From: Saccharothrix sp.
Lineage (GTDB): Bacteria; Actinomycetota; Actinomycetes; Mycobacteriales; Pseudonocardiaceae
Length of the DNA: 64,000 bases
Assembly (NCBI RefSeq): GCF_031180885.1
Contig: NZ_JAPSLK010000001.1
Location: 661,158-725,157 of the forward strand
Direction of reading: 5' to 3'
Positions 56,284-64,000 of the stretch are shown one piece after another. Positions within the stretch are counted from its first letter, which is position 1. Every line of letters starts with the position of its first letter. The notes below the pieces were generated by a model, which searched no databases, was not told where the DNA came from, and was given only the letters and a program-made list of their open reading frames with translations. The position numbers were made by a program, and so were the translations under genes.

Positions 56284-58535
56284 CCACGCCCCACCCCCAC
56301 CACGACCGCGACCACGACGACCCGCGCGGCGGGACCGGTGTGCGCGACAACGTCGTGCCGCTGCGCCCCGCGCCGCCCGCCGCAGGGACGCAGATCGAGC
56401 CCGCCCCGCCCGTGGTCGAAGGCGAGTTGCTGACCGAGGAGGAGTCGGCGGCGCTGGACCGCCGGCTGGCGGCGCAGCGGGCCGAGCGGCTGCGCGCGGC
56501 GGCGGGCACGGTCGCGCGGGTGGTGCGCACCGGTGCCACCCACGACCGGACCCGCCGGGCCGGGCGCGCGGTGGTGCGCAACGCCCTCTACGTGCCGGCC
56601 GGCGCGGGCGTGGTGGGCCGCCAGGTGTGGGAGGCCCACACCACCGCCCGCTACCAGCGGATGATGCGCGCGGCCGAAGCCGCCGGGGACTTCGCGGCGG
56701 TGGCGGAGTGGGAGGAGCGGCAGGCCCGGTTCGTCGCCGAACGGCACCGCCGGATCATGACGTGGCTGGCCGCCCCGGTGCACGTGGTCAAGGCCGTGCT
56801 GGTGGTGCTGGTCGCGCTGGTCGGTGTGCTGGTGCTCACCGGCCTGGTGCTGGCGGTCGACAGCGGGGACCTGGCCGCGTTCCTGACCCCGTTCGCCACC
56901 ACGTTCGCGGTGCTGTCCGGGGTGGTGTCGGTGATCGACGCGGTGTGGGGGCCGTTGACCACGGTGGCCCCGTTCGCCGCGCTGGCGTGGCTGTGGCATG
57001 TGGGCCGCACCCGCACCACCCCTCCCGCGTGGGTCGCCGCGCACCGGCCGGAGGACCGCGCGGACGTGCCGATCACCCCGTCGGTCCTGGTGACCGCGCT
57101 GCGGGACCTGGGCGTGTCCAAGCTGACCAAGGAAATCAAGGCGATGGGCGACGCCGGCGCGGGGATGCTCGGGCTGATCCGCATCGCCGGGTGCGGTGTC
57201 GAGGTGGACGTCACCCTGCCCTCGGGGGTGTCCACCCACGACATCACCGGCAAGCGACGACGCCTGGCGGAGAACCTCTACCGGCACGAACACGAGCTGT
57301 TCATCACCATCCCGCCGGCCGCGCGCACGGTGCGGCTGTGGATCGCCGACCCGGGCGCGCTGGACGAACCGATCGGCCCGTCCCCGCTGGTCACCGACCC
57401 CACGACGACCGCCGACATGTACACCGGCCGCGCCCCGTGGGGCCAGGACCTGCGCGGCGACGCCATGGCGTTGTCGCTGCTGCAACGGCACCTGCTGATC
57501 ACCGGCCTGTCCAACCAGGGCAAGACCGCCGCGCTGCGCGCCCTGGCGCTGTGGCTGGCCCTGGACGCCACGGTGGAGTTCCGCATCGCCGACCTGAAGG
57601 GCATCGGCGACTGGCACATGTTCGCCGACCTGGCCACGGTCCTGATCGAAGGCCCGACCGACCCCGACGCCTGCGCCGCGACGCACATGCTCGAAGCCGG
57701 CGTGGAGGAGATGGAACGTCGCCTGGCCGCCGTGGACCCCGAGACCCACAAGAACGGCGTCACCCGCGACCTCGCGCGCGCCGGCCAAGGGTTCCACCCC
57801 CTGGTGCTGATCGTGGACGAAGCCCAGCAGGCGTTCATGAACCCCGCCATCGGCGAGGACAAGCGGCCCTACGGCGGACAGACCAACAAGAGCCGCTACT
57901 TCATGGCCGCCCGCAAAATCCACAACCAGGGCCGGGCGGTCAACGTCACCCTGTGGCAGGGCACCCAGAACCCCACCGACCAGAACCTGCCCAAGCTCGT
58001 CCGCGAGGGCGCGCACATCCGCGCCTCCCTCGTCGTGGGCACCGAGAGCGAGGCCCGCATGGCGTTGGGGGACAAGGCCGTCAACGCCGGCGCGGCACCG
58101 CAGGAACTGCGCCAGGGACTGGACAAGGGAACCCTGCTCGTCGCCGGCGACGGCGTCCCGCTGCCCCCGCAACAGGCCGCCATCACCGTGCGGACCCACT
58201 TCATCGACGGAGAGGACGCCACCGCCATCGCCGACCGCGCCAAGACCCTGCGCACCCGGCACACCGCCACCGACACCACCCCGGCACCCGCACGCGACCT
58301 GCTCGCCGACGTGGAACAGGTCATGGGCGAGGAAGTCCGCGTGCTCACCGAAGTGGTACGTCAGCGCCTAGCCGAACTGGACGCCGTCACCTACGAAGGC
58401 ATGACCGCCGAAGACCTCACCCAAGGTCTCGCCCTCGACGGCGTCGAGCCCTACAAGTACAACGGCCGCAAGCACCTCAGGCTCGCCGAAGTCCGCGACG
58501 CGCTCACCGTCCGTGACAACCAGCCCGGCGAGTGA
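56280..58535 (+). CDS. traB: FtsK/SpoIIIE-type DNA translocase for conjugative transfer
   Basis: A 751-residue TraB-like motor that pumps double-stranded DNA between mycelial cells. It has a long N-terminal charged region, two to three membrane helices at ~175-245 (VKAVLVVLVALVGVLVLTGL and following), and the ATPase domain with Walker A LITGLSNQGKTAALRAL at ~412 and Walker B HPLVLIVDEAQQAFMN. NVTLWQGTQNPTDQNLPKLV is the family segment after it. The C-terminal ~70 residues form a winged-helix-like part (YEGMTAEDLTQGLALDGVEP, NGRKHLRLAEVRDAL) that would read the clt repeats. ATG overlaps the previous stop. It is the central transfer gene. Confidence 0.9.
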   Translation: MTTPHPHHDRDHDDPRGGTGVRDNVVPLRPAPPAAGTQIEPAPPVVEGELLTEEESAALDRRLAAQRAERLRAAAGTVARVVRTGATHDRTRRAGRAVVRNALYVPAGAGVVGRQVWEAHTTARYQRMMRAAEAAGDFAAVAEWEERQARFVAERHRRIMTWLAAPVHVVKAVLVVLVALVGVLVLTGLVLAVDSGDLAAFLTPFATTFAVLSGVVSVIDAVWGPLTTVAPFAALAWLWHVGRTRTTPPAWVAAHRPEDRADVPITPSVLVTALRDLGVSKLTKEIKAMGDAGAGMLGLIRIAGCGVEVDVTLPSGVSTHDITGKRRRLAENLYRHEHELFITIPPAARTVRLWIADPGALDEPIGPSPLVTDPTTTADMYTGRAPWGQDLRGDAMALSLLQRHLLITGLSNQGKTAALRALALWLALDATVEFRIADLKGIGDWHMFADLATVLIEGPTDPDACAATHMLEAGVEEMERRLAAVDPETHKNGVTRDLARAGQGFHPLVLIVDEAQQAFMNPAIGEDKRPYGGQTNKSRYFMAARKIHNQGRAVNVTLWQGTQNPTDQNLPKLVREGAHIRASLVVGTESEARMALGDKAVNAGAAPQELRQGLDKGTLLVAGDGVPLPPQQAAITVRTHFIDGEDATAIADRAKTLRTRHTATDTTPAPARDLLADVEQVMGEEVRVLTEVVRQRLAELDAVTYEGMTAEDLTQGLALDGVEPYKYNGRKHLRLAEVRDALTVRDNQPGE

Positions 58536-58766
58536 CCCGGGGAGCGAGCTGGGGAGGCCGCCTCGGGCTGGGGAGTGCTCCCCAACCCCCTCCCCAGCCG
58601 CGCTCCCCAAACTCCACCAGCACGAACACCGTCTTGGGGACCCAGGGACCCCGGTAGCCGCGACCTGCTGAAACACCGGGAAGAAACCACTTCCGCGCGG
58701 GTGGCCACGCGTCCCCAGGCGATGACGCACACCCAGAATCAACTACAGAAAGTGATGGAGGCGACC

Positions 58767-58940
58767 GTGTCGAAGCAGATCATGCACCTGGGCAACCGCA
58801 GTTGGTGGGACGGCACCCTCAAGACCCTCTGCGGTCTGACCATCCCGGACGGAGGGGCCGAGAAGGTCTGGTTCCCCTCCCTGTCCAGGCACACGCCGTG
58901 CCCGACCTGCGAAGCCGTCCACCAGCGGACCAGCCGGTAG
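58767..58940 (+). CDS. Small zinc-binding protein, twin 1
   Basis: A 57-residue ORF from the GTG at 58767 with GGAGG at 58757-58761. It reads MHLGNRSWWDGTLKTLCGLT, then SRHTPCPTCEAVHQR. A Cys in LCG and CPTC suggest a zinc site. The next gene has the same SWWDGxxKTxCG pattern. The 58536-58766 gap has a GC-rich hairpin-prone stretch and no gene. Confidence 0.6.
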   Translation: MSKQIMHLGNRSWWDGTLKTLCGLTIPDGGAEKVWFPSLSRHTPCPTCEAVHQRTSR

Positions 58941-58952
58941 AGAGGGCTGGTC

Positions 58953-59135
58953 ATGGCCAAGAACGCCCAGGACGACGGCCTGATCCACGTCGAAGTGTCC
59001 CGCAGTTGGTGGGACGGCCACTCCAAGACCGCGTGCGGCCGGCGCATCGAGAAAGCCGAGACGGTCTGGACCTGGTGGACCGACCGGAAGTGGTGCACCA
59101 CCTGCAAGGCCTACGACAAGGCCAAACGCACGTAA
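58953..59135 (+). CDS. Small zinc-binding protein, twin 2
   Basis: A 60-residue protein: HVEVSRSWWDGHSKTACGRR, then WWTDRKWCTTCKAYDKAKRT. CG and CTTC give the same three-cysteine arrangement as twin 1. The two are tandem duplicates that have diverged. Function unknown. Confidence 0.6.
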   Translation: MAKNAQDDGLIHVEVSRSWWDGHSKTACGRRIEKAETVWTWWTDRKWCTTCKAYDKAKRT

Positions 59136-59160
59136 CCGCACCTCACAGCAGGGACGTGAC

Positions 59161-59733
59161 ATGTGCCGAACAGGCGGACGCCGCTGCGACGGCAGCAACC
59201 ACACCAGCCGCTCCACCCAAAACACCCGCAAACGCGTCTCCCGCGCCCGCAAAGCCCTACGCGAAGCCAAAGCCGGCGGTGACCAGGACGCCATCACCCG
59301 GGCACGGCAACGCCTCGCCACCGCCCGCGCCGCCCACCAGGAGGCCAGGAACGCCATGCGCCACAACGACAACACCCCAGACCAGGATAGGGACGTGACC
59401 CCGGACAACGGCCCGGACGTCCACACGAACCGGCCGTCCACACACGACACCGACCGATCCGGACCGGGCACCGTGCGCGTGGTCAACAACCACGTCAGCC
59501 ACATCAGCGGCAACGCCACCGTCTACCAAGCCGACGTGATCCACGGACCGCTCGTGTTCGACGCAGGCCCGGCCGGGGACGTGACCACCGAACCCGCACC
59601 GCGCACGACCCGCCCGGGCGGCTCCGGACGCGTGCGCGTGCAGGCCGGGCTGATCTTCGGCGGCGTCCACGGCGCAGACGACGACGTGGACGTGACCGCC
59701 GCGAACATCCGGCACGACCCCGACACCGACTGA
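59161..59733 (+). CDS. AICE protein with MCRTGGRRC N-terminus and glycine/valine repeat tail
   Basis: A 190-residue protein. The first residues MCRTGGRRCDGSNHTSRS resemble a short Cys motif seen at the start of various actinobacterial mobile-element proteins. Residues 20-70 form a basic coiled-coil (RKRVSRARKALREAKAGGDQ). The tail has two phrases, VYQADVIHGPLVF and RVQAGLIFGGVHG, preceded by VNNHVSHISGNAT. These look like the VxQAGxIxGG phrases in actinobacterial signalling and conflict proteins, some with amyloid-like behaviour. That link is inference. No enzymatic motif is visible. Confidence 0.6.
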   Translation: MCRTGGRRCDGSNHTSRSTQNTRKRVSRARKALREAKAGGDQDAITRARQRLATARAAHQEARNAMRHNDNTPDQDRDVTPDNGPDVHTNRPSTHDTDRSGPGTVRVVNNHVSHISGNATVYQADVIHGPLVFDAGPAGDVTTEPAPRTTRPGGSGRVRVQAGLIFGGVHGADDDVDVTAANIRHDPDTD

Positions 59734-59947
59734 CAACTTCGGCGCACCCCAGCGCCGGGGCGGCAGGAGGACCGGACCGGCGAAGAGGCGTAGCCGGCCA
59801 ACCTCCAACCCAAGTGCCTTCGGACTCTTCCCGGGGTCCGGGGGTCCGCTGACATCACAGCAGCCCGCGTCGGGGACGTGACCACCACACCGTCCCCGGC
59901 GCGGGACCCACCAGACATGACCGTCCACAACAGACGGAGGCTTCGCC

Positions 59948-59998
59948 ATGCCCTTATCCGCGATCAAGGCCGCCACGCACGCGCGAGGGGTGGCGTGA
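59948..59998 (+). CDS. 16-residue ORF coupled to the methyltransferase
   Basis: MPLSAIKAATHARGVA, with an ideal ribosome site (GGAGG at 59936-59940, 7 nt before ATG). The stop overlaps the methyltransferase GTG (GTGA). It may serve as a leader that delivers ribosomes to the methyltransferase. The 59734-59947 stretch before it contains a second copy of the 16-mer CGGGGACGTGACCACC (59574 and 59871) and no other gene. Confidence 0.45.
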   Translation: MPLSAIKAATHARGVA

Positions 59999-61071
59999 GC
60001 ACGCTGAGGGTCGGTGGCCTGTTCGAGGGCTACGGCGGCTTGACCGCCGCCATCCGCGCCGTGCTGGGCGGCCGGCCCGCCTGGTTCTGTGAGAACGACC
60101 CGGGCGCGTCCGCCGTGCTGGCGCACAACCAACCCGAGGTGCCCAACCTCGGGGACATCACCCGCGTGGACTGGGACACCGTGCCGGGCGTGGACGTGCT
60201 CGCCGGCGGGCCGCCCTGCCAAGACCTCAGCCTCGCCGGGGCAGGCGCGGGTCTGCGGCGGGGCACCCGGTCCGGACTGTGGTTCCACATGGCCGACGCC
60301 ATCGCCGCGCTGCGCCCGCGCCTGGTCGTCATCGAAAACGTGAGGGGACTGCTCAGCCGTGAAGCCGATAGCGACGTGGAACCCTGCCCGTGGTGTCTGG
60401 GAGACCGAGCAGACGTCCCTGCTCTGCGGGCACTCGGAGCCGTACTCGGCGACCTGGCCGGCCTCGGGTACGACGCGCGGTGGTGTGGCCTACGCGCATC
60501 CGACGTCGGCGCGCCACACGAACGGTTCCGGATCTTCGTCGTTGCTGCCCACGCCGACAGCGGCGGATTCGGACCGCTCCAGCGCGACGTACGTGAGGGG
60601 GAACCCGACCCTGGTGGGCGCGTTGTTGCCGACACCGACCGCGTCCGACGCCAACGGCCCCGGCCTGCACGGGACCGGAGCGGCGGACCTGCGCACCACC
60701 GTCCGGATGCTGCCGACGCCGACCGCACGCGACGGCAAGGGGCCGAACCAGCGCGGGGACGCGACGTGCCTGCACGGGGCGCTGCTGTCCAGTGGGGAGC
60801 CTACGAACCCGCAGTCCGCCGCTGGGAAACCGTGCTAGGGCGACCCGCGCCCGCACCCAGCGTCCTCGGACGCAAGGGCAACGCGGTGCTCAACCCGGTG
60901 TTCGTGGAATGGCTCATGGGCCTCGACCAGGGGCACGTCACCGCCGTACCCGGCCTGTCGCGCACCCAACAGCTCCGCATCCTCGGCAACGGCGTCGTGC
61001 CGCAACAGGGCGCTGCGGCCCTGCGCCGACTACTGCACCGCGAACACAACGCCGTCCCGCAGGCGGCATGA
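59995..61071 (+). CDS. DNA cytosine-5 methyltransferase
   Basis: A 358-residue C5 methyltransferase. Motif I is RVGGLFEGYGGLTAAIRAVL (SAM binding), motif IV GGPPCQDLSLAGAGAG with the catalytic Cys, motif VI VVIENVRGLL, and motif VIII ASDVGAPHERFRIFVVAA. The C-terminal motifs IX-X are LGRKGNAVLNPVFVEWLMGL and RILGNGVVPQQGAAALRRLL. The target-recognition part (about 205-290) is low-complexity and Arg-rich, and there a second frame has better codon bias. No restriction enzyme is adjacent, so it is probably a solitary protective or anti-restriction methylase. GTG start with GAGGGG before it. Confidence 0.88.
   Translation: MSTLRVGGLFEGYGGLTAAIRAVLGGRPAWFCENDPGASAVLAHNQPEVPNLGDITRVDWDTVPGVDVLAGGPPCQDLSLAGAGAGLRRGTRSGLWFHMADAIAALRPRLVVIENVRGLLSREADSDVEPCPWCLGDRADVPALRALGAVLGDLAGLGYDARWCGLRASDVGAPHERFRIFVVAAHADSGGFGPLQRDVREGEPDPGGRVVADTDRVRRQRPRPARDRSGGPAHHRPDAADADRTRRQGAEPARGRDVPARGAAVQWGAYEPAVRRWETVLGRPAPAPSVLGRKGNAVLNPVFVEWLMGLDQGHVTAVPGLSRTQQLRILGNGVVPQQGAAALRRLLHREHNAVPQAA
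60359..60838 (+). CDS. Possible overprinted gene inside the methyltransferase (LLPTPTA-repeat protein)
   Basis: In the +1 frame relative to the methyltransferase, a 159-residue ORF from the GTG at 60359 reads KPIATWNPARGVWETEQTSL, then EPYSATWPASGTTRGGVAYA, then three repeats: SLLPTPTAADSD, LLPTPTASDANG, MLPTPTARDGKG. Phage and mobile-element proteins with TWPxSGxTRxGxAY and LLPTPTAxD repeats near Dcm genes are known to me, but their function is not. By my count third-position GC is about 87% in this frame against about 70% in the methyltransferase frame over the same stretch. It could be a real overlapping gene, or trace of a frameshifted recognition domain. Confidence 0.5.
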   Translation: MKPIATWNPARGVWETEQTSLLCGHSEPYSATWPASGTTRGGVAYAHPTSARHTNGSGSSSLLPTPTAADSDRSSATYVRGNPTLVGALLPTPTASDANGPGLHGTGAADLRTTVRMLPTPTARDGKGPNQRGDATCLHGALLSSGEPTNPQSAAGKPC

Positions 61072-61168
61072 CCACGGCCGGCCAGGCGGCCCGCACGGCT
61101 TCGCCCAAGCCGCGCCACGTCCACCGGCACCACGTTGCTGATCACTGCCCGGATCGGAGGGATCGACC

Positions 61169-62218
61169 ATGTCCACAAACTCTGTTGCCGACCGCGCGGC
61201 CGGTGCGGCCCGGTGGGTGGCGGCCCGTCTGGGCTGGCAGGTGCTGCCGCTGCACCCGGACACCAAGCGGCCCCTGGCGGGCTGCCCGGACTGCCGGGGC
61301 AGCGGGCACACCGCCGCGCAGTGCCGCTGCCTGGCCCGCCGTGCGGGCGCGTTGTGCCACGGGGTCTGGGCGGCCAGCAACGACCCCACCGTGGTCGACC
61401 GGTGGGCGACCCGGTGGCGCACCGGGGTGTGGGCGGTGCACCTGGGCGTGTCCGGCCTGCTGTGCGTGGACCTGGACGTCCACGGCGGCACCCCGCCCGC
61501 CCAGCCGCTCAACGGCGTCCCGTGGCCCGACGGCGAGCCGCTACCGGTGGACGGCATCGGGACCTTCGCGATGCTGGCCGGGCTGCGGGACGCCCCGGTG
61601 GACCCTGGGACCCTGTCCACCGAGACCCCCTCGGGCGGGCTGCACCTGCTCTACACCGCCCAGCCGGGCCGGTGGAAGTCCAGCACCGGCCGGGTCCGCG
61701 ACGGCGACGACACCGTGCGCACCGGGCTGGGCTGGCAGATCGACATCAAGGCCCACGGCGGCTACGTCATCCTGCCCGGCTCGACCACCGCCGCCGGCAC
61801 CTACCGGCGCGCCTCCGCGACCGTCACACCCGCGCCGCTGCCGGGCTGGCTCGCCGCAGACTTGGCCCGCACCGGCCACGACAAACACGCCACCGCGCCC
61901 AGGCCGCCGGCACCCCAGGTCACGGTCACCGCACGCGGCGACGAGCGGCAGGCCCGCTACGCGGCGGGGGCGCTGCGGTCCGCGTGTGCCGAGATCGCCG
62001 CGATGCCGCCGGACTCGGGCCGCAACCGCAAGCTGTTCCGCTCCGCCTCAAGGCTGGCCGGGATGGTCGAGGCCGGGTGGATCGACCGGGACCAGGTGGA
62101 GACCGCGCTGGCCGAGGCCGCCGCACACGCCGCACTCCCGGCCGGGGAGATCCGCTACGCGATCGCGTCCGGCTTCCGCAACACCCGGCCCGCGCCAGAG
62201 CACAGGAGCGCTTCATGA
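61169..62218 (+). CDS. Bifunctional DNA primase/polymerase (Prim-Pol)
   Basis: A 349-residue Prim-Pol of the AICE/plasmid type that synthesises primers and extends them for element replication. The catalytic region includes AVHLGVSGLLCVDLDVHGGT with the DxD metal pair, then TETPSGGLHLLYTAQPG and WQIDIKAHGGYVILPGS with the conserved His and Asp. The N-terminal LGWQVLPLHPDTKRPLAGCP is typical for the group. A primase C-terminal helix bundle (PDSGRNRKLFRSASRLAGMV) follows. GGAGGGA precedes the ATG. The stop overlaps the next gene. Confidence 0.88.
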   Translation: MSTNSVADRAAGAARWVAARLGWQVLPLHPDTKRPLAGCPDCRGSGHTAAQCRCLARRAGALCHGVWAASNDPTVVDRWATRWRTGVWAVHLGVSGLLCVDLDVHGGTPPAQPLNGVPWPDGEPLPVDGIGTFAMLAGLRDAPVDPGTLSTETPSGGLHLLYTAQPGRWKSSTGRVRDGDDTVRTGLGWQIDIKAHGGYVILPGSTTAAGTYRRASATVTPAPLPGWLAADLARTGHDKHATAPRPPAPQVTVTARGDERQARYAAGALRSACAEIAAMPPDSGRNRKLFRSASRLAGMVEAGWIDRDQVETALAEAAAHAALPAGEIRYAIASGFRNTRPAPEHRSAS

Positions 62219-63891
62219 CCATCGCCGCCGACCCGACCGCCGACGCGCCCGCAACGGACACCGCGCCCGCCGACAGGTTGGCCATCCGGATCGGCGGCGA
62301 AGCCGACACCATCCGCGTGCTCACCGCCGCCGTCGCCGAAGGCGCACTGCCGGACGTGTTCGTCTCCGGCGGCCAACTGGTCCACCTGTCCCGCGTCTCC
62401 GGCGCGGCCGACCCCGGCGACCAGCAGCCCACCGCGCTCCCGGTCCGGGCCGACCCGGTCACCGCCCCGGCGCTGGCGTTCCTGCTCGCCCACCACACCT
62501 ACGTCCACCGGCTCAAGAAGGACAAGGAGACCGGCGAACTGGCCGAAGTGGAGGCCAGCCCCACCAAGACCGCGCTGTCGGCGGTGCTGTCCTCCCGCTA
62601 CTGGCCCGGCGTGCGCCCGCTGGCCGGCATCGTCGGCTCACCCGTGCTGCGCCCGGACGGCACCCTGCTCCACACCACCGGCTACGACCCCGCCACCAGC
62701 CTCTACTACGCGCCCACCACACCCATGCCGCCGATCCCCGCCGTCCCCACCGGGGACCAGGTCGAGCAGGCCCGGGAATTCGTGCTGGGCAGCCTGCTGC
62801 GGGACTTCCCGTTCGTCGCCCCGGCAGACCGGGCCAACCACCTGGCCTTGTTGTTCGCGCCGATCCTGCGGCCCTACCTCGGGTGCCTCACCCCGTTCGG
62901 CCTGATCTCCGCCACCACCCAGTCCAGCGGAAAAACCCTGCTCGCCGAGATCCCCGGCTACCTCTACGGCAGCAAAAACCTGGTCTGGCGCAAAGGCGAC
63001 GACTCCGAGCTGGAGAAATCCATCACCAGCGCCCTGCACAGCCCCGCACCGATCATGCTGTGGGACAACATCGCCGAAGGCAGCGTGGTGTCCTCCGCAG
63101 TCCTCGCGCAGCTGCTCACCTCACCGCAGTGGTCCGCCCGGATGCTCGGGTCCTCCGGCGCCGGGTTCACCGCCGTCAACGACAGGCTGTGGCTGGCCAC
63201 TGGCAACAACATCCGCCTGGGCGGGGACATGGCCACCCGCACCGTGCTGGTCCGACTCGACCCCAACGACCCCCACCCCGACCAGCGCGACCAGTCCCGC
63301 TTCGGCATCCCCCATCTCGACAGTTGGCTCAAACACCCCGCCAACCGCGTCACCGTGCTGCGACACCTGCTGATCCTGGTCATGGACTGGATCAACGCCG
63401 GGGCACCGCGCAGCGGCCACACCATGCGGCAGTTCACCAGCTGGGCACAGGCCGCCGGCGGACTGCTCGCCCACCACGGCATTGACGGGTTCCTGGACAA
63501 CCTCGCCGACATGCGCGAGGCAGACGACGAAGATGCCGAATGGGTCGCGTTCCTCGCACGCTGGCACGAACTCAACCACGACCGACCGGTCACCAGCCGC
63601 CACCTTCGGCAGCAAGCCGAAATCGACATCGTCAACGGCGCGCCAGTCGACCAATGGGAAGGAGCATTCCTCACCGACGACCAAGGCCGCATCCCCTCAA
63701 CCAAATCCATCGGCCGCATCCTCACGGGACACATCGGCCGCTGGCACGGCGACTACGTACTCCGATCCGCCATGGACACCCACGCCAAAGCCCGCGTCTT
63801 CTGGACCGAAACCCGCACTACCTGCGAACAGGCCACCGACGAAGCCGGAGACCACCACTCAGCCGAGGGACAACACGACCTCTGGCAGTAG
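62215..63891 (+). CDS. Replication ATPase/helicase-like protein partnered with Prim-Pol
   Basis: A 558-residue protein. The ATPase core has Walker A SATTQSSGKTLLAEIPGYLY near 245, Walker-B-like PIMLWDNIAEG and later LWLATGNNIRLGGDMATRTV with an arginine finger-like pair. This arrangement is seen in the second replication gene of Prim-Pol AICEs. The N-terminus has a soluble region (ADTIRVLTAAVAEGALPDVF), and the C-terminal ~110 residues may be a winged helix. The ATG overlaps the Prim-Pol stop (ATGA). It is the last complete gene in the window. Confidence 0.8.
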   Translation: MTIAADPTADAPATDTAPADRLAIRIGGEADTIRVLTAAVAEGALPDVFVSGGQLVHLSRVSGAADPGDQQPTALPVRADPVTAPALAFLLAHHTYVHRLKKDKETGELAEVEASPTKTALSAVLSSRYWPGVRPLAGIVGSPVLRPDGTLLHTTGYDPATSLYYAPTTPMPPIPAVPTGDQVEQAREFVLGSLLRDFPFVAPADRANHLALLFAPILRPYLGCLTPFGLISATTQSSGKTLLAEIPGYLYGSKNLVWRKGDDSELEKSITSALHSPAPIMLWDNIAEGSVVSSAVLAQLLTSPQWSARMLGSSGAGFTAVNDRLWLATGNNIRLGGDMATRTVLVRLDPNDPHPDQRDQSRFGIPHLDSWLKHPANRVTVLRHLLILVMDWINAGAPRSGHTMRQFTSWAQAAGGLLAHHGIDGFLDNLADMREADDEDAEWVAFLARWHELNHDRPVTSRHLRQQAEIDIVNGAPVDQWEGAFLTDDQGRIPSTKSIGRILTGHIGRWHGDYVLRSAMDTHAKARVFWTETRTTCEQATDEAGDHHSAEGQHDLWQ

Positions 63892-63940
63892 CACCACGGC
63901 CCGGCCGGCGGCCCCGACCAGTCCCGACGCGGACCTGCCG

Positions 63941-63990
63941 GCGGGTCTGCGGGTTTGGCCCGACCCCTCGCGGGTTTGCTGCGGGTTTGA
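63941..63990. repeat. GCGGGTTTG repeats, right side of the AICE
   Basis: GCGGGTCTGCGGGTTTGG, then CGCGGGTTTGCTGCGGGTTTG. The words are the same as in the left iteron blocks. They lie ~50 nt after the replication ATPase gene. The element continues past the window edge, so the array may be longer. Confidence 0.6.
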
Positions 63991-64000
63991 CCTGAACCCA

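Noticed and set aside
60792-63485. 897-codon frame overlapping the Prim-Pol and helicase genes
   Set aside because: Arg/Pro/Ala-rich, no domains; Prim-Pol and ATPase frames carry recognised motifs and proper starts and stops.

Overview
The window is high-GC actinobacterial chromosome. Gene order, near-exclusive G/C at third codon positions, a small SRP RNA, a SARP-type regulator, a LEU-type leader before leuA and an AICE-like element all fit the order Pseudonocardiales (Saccharothrix, Actinosynnema or Lentzea-like). The genus is an inference.

1-44.7 kb is ordinary chromosome. From the left: a thiolase cut by the window edge, two tandem anchored FnIII/LamG-like proteins, prephenate dehydrogenase, a GrpB-family protein, an M20 amidohydrolase, the tadA pair, an ECF sigma factor, tRNA-Ser(CGA), a secreted ExeM-type nuclease preceded by a LexA box, tRNA-Ser(GGA), SRP RNA, dnaX-ybaB-recR-kinase, a 1,084-residue SARP/NB-ARC/TPR regulator and a five-gene peptide ABC importer. 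Next come a TetR pair, DedA, leuA with a leucine leader, two small membrane paralogs beside a 93-nt palindromic repeat, a nitroreductase/glycosyltransferase pair, lysC-asd, an FGGY kinase, an MFS exporter, an HSL-type hydrolase, an FMN reductase, ohr, a Dps-like protein, an S9 peptidase/methyltransferase pair and a PASTA lipoprotein.

44.74-47.93 kb is a graveyard of integrated elements. It is bounded by two 44-bp copies of the 3' half of a tRNA-Pro gene. It holds duplicated element-end sequences, a broken IS3-family transposase, one secreted orphan protein, a three-repeat type I-E-like CRISPR array without cas genes, and the last ~80 codons of a tyrosine integrase.

47.93 kb to the right edge is an apparently intact actinomycete integrative and conjugative element (AICE). 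Its integrase and the whole tRNA-Pro lie beyond the window. On the left it has iterons, a GNAT acetyltransferase and a GntR repressor. A long, tightly overlapping rightward operon follows: small proteins, a Pycsar-effector-like membrane protein, zinc-ribbon proteins, NUDIX, a RapZ-C-like domain, a MazG-like pyrophosphohydrolase, a membrane protein with SpdA-like layout and a TraB/FtsK translocase for double-stranded DNA transfer. It ends with a cytosine-C5 methyltransferase, a Prim-Pol and a helicase-like ATPase for replication, then more iterons. The methyltransferase gene contains a second, strongly codon-biased frame that may be an overprinted gene. The order of remnants implies successive integrations at the same tRNA, with the newest element next to the intact tRNA.
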